Origin: a bacterium
GTDB taxonomy: Bacteria; UBP15; UBA6099
Direction: 5' to 3'
Length of the DNA: 15,562 nt
Assembly: GCA_029573925.1 (NCBI GenBank)
Contig: JAKQBV010000439.1
Coordinates: 1 to 15,562, forward strand
Shown: positions 1 through 6,095 of the stretch, piece after piece
How positions within the stretch are numbered: position 1 is the first letter of the stretch
Layout: every line of letters begins with the position of its first letter
Notes under the pieces: generated by a model
The model's database searches: none
What the model was told of the DNA's origin: nothing
The model's input: only the letters and a program-made list of their open reading frames with translations
Translations under genes and position numbers: made by a program

Positions 1-1188
1 CATCGGAGCTCTGAATCTTATCAGAGCGGCGCTTCGCAACGCCGACAACGTTGTTATCCTGAGCAATCCGGCTCAATACGATGAGTTCAAGGCCGCCTTC
101 TCAGAAGGAAACGGATCGATTCCAGAGAATTTGCGCAACAAACTGGCATTGCAGGCGGCCGAGCTTCTGGCAGAATATGACATCGGCATCTATCAGCATT
201 TCAACAACCTCGCGGCGGCGAGTTCCTCGCGGACACGCTTTTTCTGAGATACAAGAAACATCTGTCGCTTAAATATGGAGAAAACCCGCACCAGAAAGCA
301 GCTTTCTTCCGCAGGCCGGAATTTGAAGGCGTCTCCCTGTGCGACCTCGAACAACTCAACGGTCCCGAACTGTCATATAACAATCTTAACGACCTGAATA
401 CGGCGCTTGAAATAGCTCTCGAATTCGACCATGACATGGCGGTCATCGTAAAACACGGCAACCCTGTGAGCGTCGCTATGGAGAAAGACGCGCACACTTC
501 GTTTGTCAAGGCGAAAGAGTCGGACAGGATTTCGTCGTTCGGCGCGGTGGTGGCGTTCAACTGTCAGGTAGACAAAAAGACGGCCAAAGAGATAGAGACG
601 GCGTACACGGAAGTGCTGATGGCGGTGAAGTTCACGGACGGCGCGTTGGACGTGTTGCGCGCATCGAAGAAGACCGCCAACATGAAAATACTCAAGATAA
701 ACAGCAAAAAATGGACTAAACCCGCCAAGACGATATGTGTCAAAAGCGTGCTCGGAGGCGTAATCGTTCAGGAGAACGACAATCTGCTGGTGCCCGAAGA
801 CGGACAGATAAAAATGGCGTCGAAGAGAAAACCGACACGCAAGCAGTTGGCGGATCTGGTTCTGGCGTGGAAGGTGTGCAAGTATGTAAGGTCGAACGCG
901 ATAGTGATAGTGAAAGACGGCAGGACGCTGGGGATAGGAGCGGGCCAGATGAGCAGGCTGGACGCGATGAAGATAGCTATTGAGAAGGCCGGAGAGGAAG
1001 TCGTGGGGGCGGTAATGGCGTCGGACGCTTATTTTCCGTTCAGAAACGTGATTGACGAAGCGGCGCAATCCGGAATATCGGCGATAATCCAGCCGGGCGG
1101 CGCGCGCAGGGACGACGAAATCGTTATGGCCTGCGACGAGCACAACGTGGCGCTGTGCCTGACCGGAATGAGGCATTTTAAGCATTGA
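1..1188 (+). CDS. purH: PurH, bifunctional AICAR formyltransferase/IMP cyclohydrolase, 3' part, with an internal frameshift
   Basis: PurH carries out the last two steps of de novo IMP synthesis in the cytoplasm. The 5' end lies outside the window. The first readable residues (frame 2, IGALNLIRAALRNADNVVIL) match the part of the IMP-cyclohydrolase domain that normally reads GGPxMxRAAAKN. Frame 2 stops at 245-247, but the family continues in frame 1 from about base 214 (GGEFLADTLFLRYKKHLSL, then KYGENPHQKAAFF), so one base appears to be missing within 209-222. The rest is the AICAR-transformylase domain: KHGNP with the catalytic Lys-His, SSFGAVVAF, SNAIVIVKDG, GAGQMSR, SDAYFPF, QPGGARRDDE and the C-terminal TGMRHFKH. 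The usual NPCG after the Lys-His reads NPVS. The longest ATG-initiated ORF starts at 436, which is internal and not a genuine start. Whether the gene is truly broken or the base is a sequencing error cannot be decided here. No terminator is evident after it. Confidence 0.93.
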
Positions 1189-1277
1189 TTTTTGTTCAGG
1201 ATGCCGCGATATCGAGAGATTTCGAGAAAAAAGCGCTTCGCGGCGGAAAACAAAGGGCTATTCGGCGGCGAAAACGG

Positions 1278-1325
1278 ATAATTGTCAATAAAGCGTTTTT
1301 TTAGCCGCGCAAAGTTGACAATTAT
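1278..1325. repeat. Perfect 11-bp inverted repeat around a TTGACA box
   Basis: ATAATTGTCAA (1278-1288) and TTGACAATTAT (1315-1325) are exact reverse complements, separated by 26 bases that contain a run of seven T. The right arm contains TTGACA (1315-1320), the best -35 candidate for the SLH porin gene. The left arm carries the same box on the opposite strand. Arm centres are 37 bp apart. This is the geometry of a paired operator for a dimeric regulator. It is not a standard terminator, because the T run sits inside the loop rather than after the stem. Role is inferred; the repeat itself is read directly. Confidence 0.8.
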
Positions 1326-1346
1326 TTTTTTAAATGTAAAGATACT
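1315..1346 (+). promoter_or_regulatory. Candidate promoter for the SLH porin gene
   Basis: The -35 box is a perfect TTGACA at 1315-1320. The -10 is ambiguous: GATACT (1341-1346) matches TATAAT at four of six positions but with a 20-bp spacer, while AAAGAT (1338-1343) has a 17-bp spacer and three matches. The region between is strongly AT-rich, unlike the flanking DNA. If either -10 is used, transcription starts around 1350 and the leader is about 210 nt. The -35 lies inside the inverted repeat, so a bound regulator would block or activate it. Confidence 0.5.
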
Positions 1347-1376
1347 ATGAACAGTGGCATTGTATTGTATTTATTA

Positions 1377-1431
1377 TTGGTGTGATGATGGAAGAAAGGA
1401 GGTGAAATCTCTGGAATCATCATCGCATCGA
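1377..1431 (+). promoter_or_regulatory. Leader stem-loop carrying an orphan consensus Shine-Dalgarno in its loop
   Basis: Bases 1377-1390 can pair with 1418-1431 over 14 positions, including the perfect core GATGATG/CATCATC and a few G-U pairs. The exposed loop holds AAAGGAGGTGA (1395-1405), a full anti-SD complement. No annotated gene starts after it. Three very short reading frames chain through the area: 1347-1385 (ATG, 12 codons), 1385-1405 (ATG, 6 codons, sharing the A of TGATG with the stop before it) and 1402-1440 (GTG, 12 codons, overlapping the previous stop as GTGA). CTG at 1411 lies 8 nt after the SD core. A leader peptide, a standby ribosome site or an mRNA-protecting ribosome site are all possible. 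Confidence 0.4.
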
Positions 1432-1455
1432 ATGCAATAAGCGAATGCAATAAGC
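1430..1455 (+). repeat. Exact tandem repeat, 2 x 13 bp
   Basis: GAATGCAATAAGC occurs at 1430-1442 and again, directly abutting, at 1443-1455. Each copy contains ATGCAATAA, a start codon, one sense codon and a stop. It sits in the untranslated leader of the SLH porin gene. It is followed by a purine-rich stretch (about 1454-1500). The repeat is certain; any role (protein or sRNA binding, slippage duplication) is unknown. Confidence 0.85.
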
Positions 1456-1504
1456 AGGGAAAGGGACGGAAGGGAAACTGAAGGCAAGGAAACGTGGAAA
1501 CTTG

Positions 1505-1553
1505 TCTGGAAGGCGACCTGAAAGTCCTGAAAAACAGGAAATTTCCAGGGAGG
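1505..1553 (+). promoter_or_regulatory. Possible hairpin overlapping the porin ribosome-binding site
   Basis: CTGGAA (1506-1511) can pair with TTCCAG (1543-1548), with G-U pairs extending it on both sides. Inside it, TCCTG (1525-1529) and CAGGA (1535-1539) form a small stem closed by an A5 loop. The outer stem reaches the first base of GGGAGG (1548-1553), the SD used by the ATG at 1560. Folding could therefore tune initiation. The pairing is visible, but its stability and use are not established. Confidence 0.3.
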
Positions 1554-1559
1554 TTGTAA

Positions 1560-3245
1560 ATGAAGAAACTAGTACTAGCAGCATTGGCATTAACACTCAC
1601 GGTAGGAATCTCCGTGAAATCGTATTCCGCGACGCTTGTGGACGTTCACAGCGGCCACTGGGCTGCGGACGCGGTGCAGAAGCTCGTCGACAGCGGCCTG
1701 ATCGAAGGCTACCCCGACGGGACGTTCAAGGGGGACAGGCCCCTCACGAGGTACGAGTACGCGATGGTTATCGCCAGAATGATGGATATTCTGGACAAGA
1801 CGTACTGCCTGAAGAGCGAATGCAAGGCAGCCCCTGCAGCTCCGGGATCGCCTTCGGCTCCGGGGATCAGCCCCGCCCAGCTCGATGAAATCCGCGACAT
1901 AGTGAAGAAACTTGCCGCTGAATTCAAAGACGAACTGGCAGCCCTGAAAGTGAAAGTCGACGAGAACTCCAGCCGCATCGACAAGTTGGAGAAGAAAGTC
2001 GACAACGCTTTCCTCGGCAAACTGCAGGTCGGCGGAAGCATCCGCCAGAGGATCGACGCTCCCGGCACGGATCTGGCTGACGCGACATTCGTGTCGACGT
2101 ACAACAGCCTGTACGGAACGACAATCGCCAACGGCGATCTGAACGCCGGATACGAAATGCTCGCCAACCTGACGTTCGACGGCGAAGCCGGCAAGAACGT
2201 AACGTTCTCGCTGGGTCTCCAAAAGACGCTGTTGAACCGCTCGGCGATCGGCGAAAACTCGATTGATCCGATTACCGGTAAGGCCCGTGAGGATGACGAT
2301 CTGAAGCTCGTACACGCGTTTGTGGACCTGAATTTCTCGGACAGCGTTGCCGAACTCGATGTTCTCAAGCTGCGCTCCGGTTATCAGGATCTGGCATTCG
2401 GCCCGTACGGAATGATGGTTGACACGACAGGCGCGGACTCGATGGCCGCAATAAAGCTCGATGTGGCCAAGAGCGTTGTGGCGCTGACCGGATTCGCCGG
2501 CGCGCTTGACCTCGACAAGGCTGGAAACGCAGTCGGCATCGAAGGCCTCGGCGGAGGAGAGAGAGACCTTTACGCCGCCGCCCGCCTCGGACTTGATCTG
2601 CCATTCGTTGACCTCGGCGTCAACTACCTCGCCTCCGGCATCGATAAAGAGAAGGCGTGGGGAGTCGATGTGGTCGCTCCGATCCTGAAGAACTCAATGT
2701 TCCTGAAGGAACTGCGCGGCGAGTACATGAAGGTTGTGGACCTGAGCACGGGCGTCAGCCCGGCAGCCGGGGACACGGATTACAGCTTCGTGGTCGGCCT
2801 CGACCTTTACAAGAGCAAAAAGGCCGGCATCAGCCTCACTTACGGGGACATCCCCGCTGTGACAGGCCTTACGAGCGCTGTTTCCAACCCGTTCACCGAG
2901 TATGACACCGTCTGCCCGAGAGGGCTTGACGTTTCTGCTCCGAAATGCATTTCCTACAATTCCGGCAACCTGATTCTTCCGGCCGGTTTCGAAGGCTTCG
3001 GAGTCGAAGGCACATACACGGTTCTCGGCAATGTCGAACTCGGCGGAAAGGCCGTCATGGGCAACTATGCCGGCGGAGCTCTCGGAGCCATTGATCTCGA
3101 TGGCAAGAAGTACCCGGGCTTCGGCGCGGTTTCCGTGACAAAGCCGATCAACAAAGACTCGCAGTTCAGAGTCGAGTACATGCAGCAGGGCGCTTCCGAC
3201 TACATTCTCAATCGCGTCAGAGGCGAGCTGCTCATCAACTTCTAA
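1560..3245 (+). CDS. SLH-domain outer-membrane porin (signal peptide, SLH, coiled coil, beta-barrel)
   Basis: This 561-aa protein starts at ATG 1560, 6 nt after GGGAGG. Residues 1-24 are a signal peptide with likely cleavage at SYSA. Residues about 27-76 form one S-layer-homology domain (HWAADAVQKL, GYPDGTFKGDRPLTRYEYA). A short stretch with two cysteines (83, 88) and an Ala/Pro linker follows, then a heptad-like coiled coil (about 105-149), then an alternating beta-strand region to a C-terminal Phe typical of outer-membrane barrels. In known relatives (Som porins, Thermotoga Omp-alpha, Deinococcus SlpA, Negativicutes OmpM) the SLH domain binds the cell-wall polymer or peptidoglycan and ties the outer membrane to it while the barrel passes solutes. 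Ile and Phe codons here are almost all ATC and TTC, unlike the neighbours, which suggests high expression. It is monocistronic: long leader before it and a strong terminator after it. Confidence 0.88.
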   Translation: MKKLVLAALALTLTVGISVKSYSATLVDVHSGHWAADAVQKLVDSGLIEGYPDGTFKGDRPLTRYEYAMVIARMMDILDKTYCLKSECKAAPAAPGSPSAPGISPAQLDEIRDIVKKLAAEFKDELAALKVKVDENSSRIDKLEKKVDNAFLGKLQVGGSIRQRIDAPGTDLADATFVSTYNSLYGTTIANGDLNAGYEMLANLTFDGEAGKNVTFSLGLQKTLLNRSAIGENSIDPITGKAREDDDLKLVHAFVDLNFSDSVAELDVLKLRSGYQDLAFGPYGMMVDTTGADSMAAIKLDVAKSVVALTGFAGALDLDKAGNAVGIEGLGGGERDLYAAARLGLDLPFVDLGVNYLASGIDKEKAWGVDVVAPILKNSMFLKELRGEYMKVVDLSTGVSPAAGDTDYSFVVGLDLYKSKKAGISLTYGDIPAVTGLTSAVSNPFTEYDTVCPRGLDVSAPKCISYNSGNLILPAGFEGFGVEGTYTVLGNVELGGKAVMGNYAGGALGAIDLDGKKYPGFGAVSVTKPINKDSQFRVEYMQQGASDYILNRVRGELLINF

Positions 3246-3267
3246 TTTTTTCACTCTGTGACACCTA

Positions 3268-3303
3268 CCCCCGGAGGACAGATGTTCTCCGGGGGTTTTT
3301 TTT
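3268..3303 (+). terminator. Rho-independent terminator of the SLH porin gene
   Basis: CCCCCGGAG (3268-3276) and CTCCGGGGG (3287-3295) form a perfect 9-bp GC-rich stem with a 10-nt loop, followed at once by eight T (3296-3303). It lies 23 bp after the porin stop codon and separates that gene from the following operon. Confidence 0.95.
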
Positions 3304-3318
3304 CATCCGGTTTCATCC

Positions 3319-3347
3319 TAAAATCATACGTATGCCCTGAAACGGAG
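3319..3347 (+). promoter_or_regulatory. Possible promoter -10, palindrome and SD before the LptD-like gene
   Basis: TAAAAT (3319-3324) is a five-of-six match to a -10 box, but no good -35 is seen; the T run of the terminator lies at that spacing. A perfect 10-bp palindrome, CATACGTATG (3325-3334), lies at the expected start of transcription. GGAG (3344-3347) is 8 nt before the TTG at 3356 and 14 nt before the ATG at 3362, which favours the TTG start. Because the preceding terminator is strong, some promoter must act here. Confidence 0.35.
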
Positions 3348-3355
3348 AGACAACA

Positions 3356-4834
3356 TTGAATATGGCATCTCACAAAGAAAAGAGCGCGGGAAGAACATCG
3401 CCGCGCCGGATATGGTTATCGGTTCTTATAGCAACGGCTATTGCTTTGGCAAGCATGCCTGCTAATGCTCAGGAGGCGGCGGCCGGAGCCGAGAGCCTGC
3501 TCAACATATCGGCGGACAACTTTGAGGGCGACGCCGAACAGGGAGCTATGTCGCTTCGCGGCAACGTAAAAATCGAATACGGCGGAATGCTGATGGAATC
3601 CGGCGCGATGGATTTGAACAGAGAGACCGGAGATGTCTCCGCCGAAGGAGACGTCTCGGTTACGCGAGAAGGACTGGAGTTTAAAGGCTGCGGTTTCAAG
3701 TACAACTATAAGACCGGGGAAGGCTCTCTGAAATCGGCGTCCGCGCGTATGGAGGGCATGTATTTCTTCAGCGGAAACGTGGCTATCGCCAATGAGAGCG
3801 TTGCGATGAGCGACGTGTCCGCGTCCACTTGCCCTCTGGACGCGAGCGATTATACCATAAAGGCGAAGAGGGTGGAGCTTTCGCAGGACGGGCGGGCTAA
3901 GTTCAACAAAATATCGTTTCATTTCAAAGACAGGCGGGTGATGAGTTGGCCTTCGTACACGATGAGGCCGGGTGGCCGAGGCGGAGCCGGGGCGAGTTCC
4001 GGCGTAGAGTACGGAAATTGGATTTTCTCTCCTCCCTCTTTAGGGTACTCCGACATCGGGGGCGCGGAAATCAGGTCCGGCGTCGCTCGCGCCAGAGCTA
4101 AGGGCGACACTGTGGGGCTTTATACCAACTATTATTTCAGGGAAGGATTCTTCACAGAGGCAAGATGGCAAATTCCGGCGGGGGATTTCAACGCGACCCT
4201 GCGCTTCGGCAAGCAGTTCAAAGAAAACAGAGGATATTTTAAATATAGCAGTCCTGAGACCGTGTGGAATTCTCCGACGGCGGAACTGAGAATGCCGCAG
4301 AAGGCGTATCGCGGAGCGCGACTGTTGGTGGACGGCGGCATTGAAGCCGGGATGCTCAAAGAAGATCACCTCGACAAGGCTCAAGGCCGCGCGCACGCGA
4401 ATGTCAACGCTAAATACATACTCAACCCTAAGCAAAAGATTAAGCATGCCCTGATATCAGACGCGCGGCTGGGGATTTATAAGGGATGGGAGCGTTACCG
4501 CGTCATAGGCTCAGGGCTTGAAACTTCATTCGTGTTCGGGGAGAGGCGCAACTTTAGAATTCAATATCTGATGTTCAATCACAACGGAGAAACGCCGTTT
4601 AACTCCGACACTGTGAACACCAACAACAAGCTGTTCTTGTACGCGGATCATAAGATAAGCAAGAGGACGAGCTTGATAGCGGACGTTCAGTATGACGACG
4701 ATCTGAAAAAGTTCGACGAGGTCGTGCTGGGAGGATTCAGGCAGTACAAGTGCGTCGAGTTTGAACTGGCGTGGCGAGCGAAGAGAAAAATGATAAACAT
4801 GAGCATGAGCATAAGAGGGCCGGAGGGCAGATGA
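3356..4834 (+). CDS. LptD-like outer-membrane LPS-assembly protein (short form, OstA domain plus barrel)
   Basis: This 492-aa protein uses TTG 3356, chosen on SD spacing. It has a signal peptide with twin Arg in the n-region and likely cleavage near ANAQ (residue 39). Residues about 48-110 are an OstA/LptA-like beta-jellyroll (ISADNFEGD, LRGNVKI, ETGDVSAEGDV). Residues 157-175 carry the LptD-type STCP...DYTIKAKRVEL segment. The rest looks like a beta-barrel, ending with YKCVEFELAW where LptD proteins have their C-terminal cysteines. Only three cysteines are present: 112, 159 and 466. In E. coli LptD, N-domain to barrel disulfides are required for function, so a 159-466 or 112-466 bond is plausible. 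LptD with LptE inserts LPS into the outer leaflet. At 492 aa it is far shorter than E. coli LptD (784 aa), so a divergent LptD or an LptD-derived protein are both possible. It heads an operon of exported proteins and overlaps the next gene by ATGA. Confidence 0.72.
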   Translation: MNMASHKEKSAGRTSPRRIWLSVLIATAIALASMPANAQEAAAGAESLLNISADNFEGDAEQGAMSLRGNVKIEYGGMLMESGAMDLNRETGDVSAEGDVSVTREGLEFKGCGFKYNYKTGEGSLKSASARMEGMYFFSGNVAIANESVAMSDVSASTCPLDASDYTIKAKRVELSQDGRAKFNKISFHFKDRRVMSWPSYTMRPGGRGGAGASSGVEYGNWIFSPPSLGYSDIGGAEIRSGVARARAKGDTVGLYTNYYFREGFFTEARWQIPAGDFNATLRFGKQFKENRGYFKYSSPETVWNSPTAELRMPQKAYRGARLLVDGGIEAGMLKEDHLDKAQGRAHANVNAKYILNPKQKIKHALISDARLGIYKGWERYRVIGSGLETSFVFGERRNFRIQYLMFNHNGETPFNSDTVNTNNKLFLYADHKISKRTSLIADVQYDDDLKKFDEVVLGGFRQYKCVEFELAWRAKRKMINMSMSIRGPEGR

Positions 4835-5529
4835 TTTTGAAGGCTGCTAAGGCGTTGGCGGTTGCGGTTCTGGCGTCTGCGGCTCTTATGGCGTCTGCGG
4901 CCAGCGCGTCTGCGACCGCGCGCAATATGACGGAAAGCAACAAGACGGCTCTCGCGCGGCGGACGCGAGAGGTCCAGCGCGCGGAGCTTTTTAGAGTGAG
5001 CCGGGGCAGAATGCGTCCCAACCCGGTCGTGTTTTCCCGGCATGGGATTTATCAGCACGTTCTGCAGAATCACGACCTGATAATAAGAGAGCACACGGAT
5101 TATTTCGGCAACGCGATGGCGAGGATGGGGAAGTTTTACGCGGAGAGAGGGCCGGAGGCTCGGCGGGCGGGCGGTTCCGCGTCAATGGAATCTCGCATGA
5201 AGGAGTTGCTGAGGATTTACGATCTGGAGCCTGCGCTTGAGAAATGCGAGACGCTGTATGAGATATGGCTGGCGGTAGAGGAGTCGAAGAGCGCGATGGA
5301 GGCGCTGCCCGCGCGCGCGGCGATGGCGGCGAACGCGGCCGTCTGGGCGTCCGAAGCGTTCGACGGCAACCCGCCGGAGAGCGTTTCCGCAAAACTTGAA
5401 GAGCTTGCGGTCCGATGGTCTCCCGCGCGCAATGTTTTTGAGGTGGAAAAAAATCTAAAAGAACTGGCGGAAGCGTACGCGGAGCTATTTGCCGGGATCG
5501 CCGCCGAGCGCGGGGAGGGCGGGAAATGA
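4831..5529 (+). CDS. Exported helical protein of unknown family (232 aa)
   Basis: I take ATG 4831 because it overlaps the previous stop (ATGA), follows GGAGGG (4822-4827), and puts a clean signal peptide at the N-terminus (about residues 1-28, very Ala-rich, cleavage near ASASA). An in-frame ATG at 4771 would place charged residues before it and overlap the upstream gene by 64 bp. The mature part is predicted mostly helical: an Arg-rich start, then HGIYQHVLQNHDLIIREHTDYFG (about 71-93, given here in pieces as HGIYQHVLQN and HDLIIREHTD), then amphipathic helices with many Ala and Glu to the end. I recognise no family. Its coupling to the LptD-like gene suggests a periplasmic role with that barrel, possibly a plug or chaperone like LptE, but there is no sequence support for LptE homology. 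Confidence 0.75.
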   Translation: MILKAAKALAVAVLASAALMASAASASATARNMTESNKTALARRTREVQRAELFRVSRGRMRPNPVVFSRHGIYQHVLQNHDLIIREHTDYFGNAMARMGKFYAERGPEARRAGGSASMESRMKELLRIYDLEPALEKCETLYEIWLAVEESKSAMEALPARAAMAANAAVWASEAFDGNPPESVSAKLEELAVRWSPARNVFEVEKNLKELAEAYAELFAGIAAERGEGGK

Positions 5530-6089
5530 GAAAGGCGCTCGTGTTGCTTTTCATTGCTGCGGCGTTGTGCTCGCCTGCTTATGCCGAGGCTCCCGCGATT
5601 GAAAAGGCGACAATAGAGCTTGACGACCGGGCGGTGGTGGTGTCGGCGGACCGGGCGCTTCTTGAAAAGATAAGAGAATGGGCGGTGGAACTGGAGCCGC
5701 AAGAGGCGAGGGGCCGGGTAGAGGATTTAATAAGGGCCGAGTTCGGGGACGGCGTCGATGTGGAGGTTTTCGAGACAGGCCGAGCGGCGGACGCTGCCGG
5801 CGCGAAGACGATTAGAACCACGTTGAGGGCGGGCGCGATGGACGGGCTGATACCTCCCCTTGAGGGGCTTTCGGCGGAGCGGGCAAAGTCCGTGCTGGGC
5901 ATGTTCGGGTTCGCTTCGCTGACAGCCGAAGAGTTCGAATCGCTCACGGAGCAGGGGAGAATAAGGCTGCTGGCCGGAGCGCGTAGCGGCCGGGTGGCGG
6001 TCATCCACGGGGCGGACGCGTTCGACGCGGTGGTTGTCCATCTCATGCCGGAAGAAGCTGGAGAGAGCGGCGGCAAGGTTGCTGAATAG
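5526..6089 (+). CDS. Small exported protein of unknown family, resembles the N-terminal part of the 7724 product
   Basis: This 187-aa protein starts at ATG 5526 (ATGA overlap) 7 nt after GGGGAGG (5512-5518). The signal peptide is residues 1-20, cleaved after AYA. The mature part begins with a short strand-helix unit (ATIELDDRAVVVSADRALLE, helix to about 70) and GRAADAAGAKTIRTTLRAG (85-103). This aligns by eye with residues about 40-116 of the ILEI-domain protein encoded at 7724, where GGAADKS and RKTTVRK fall at matching places. A second alpha/beta unit follows (FGFASLTAEEFESL; RSGRVAVIHGADAFDAVVVH). No catalytic motif is seen. Likely periplasmic or loosely outer-membrane associated, working with its co-transcribed neighbours. 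Confidence 0.75.
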   Translation: MRKALVLLFIAAALCSPAYAEAPAIEKATIELDDRAVVVSADRALLEKIREWAVELEPQEARGRVEDLIRAEFGDGVDVEVFETGRAADAAGAKTIRTTLRAGAMDGLIPPLEGLSAERAKSVLGMFGFASLTAEEFESLTEQGRIRLLAGARSGRVAVIHGADAFDAVVVHLMPEEAGESGGKVAE

Positions 6090-6095
6090 TAAACC

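Noticed and set aside
373..1185. Long antisense ORF (270 aa) opposite purH
   Set aside because: It mirrors a clearly conserved purH frame, is rich in Arg/His as shadow frames are, and has no SD or family match.
1203..1244. GCCGCGA/TCGCGGC inverted repeat after purH as a terminator
   Set aside because: Only 7 bp, a 28-nt loop and no T run after it.
1590..2315. Antisense ORFs opposite the SLH porin
   Set aside because: The + frame has signal peptide, SLH domain and codon bias; the reverse frames show no recognisable motif.
4771..4830. Longer start of the 4831 gene
   Set aside because: It would overlap the LptD-like gene by 64 bp and put a charged His/Lys-rich segment before the signal peptide; ATG 4831 with an SD and ATGA overlap fits better.
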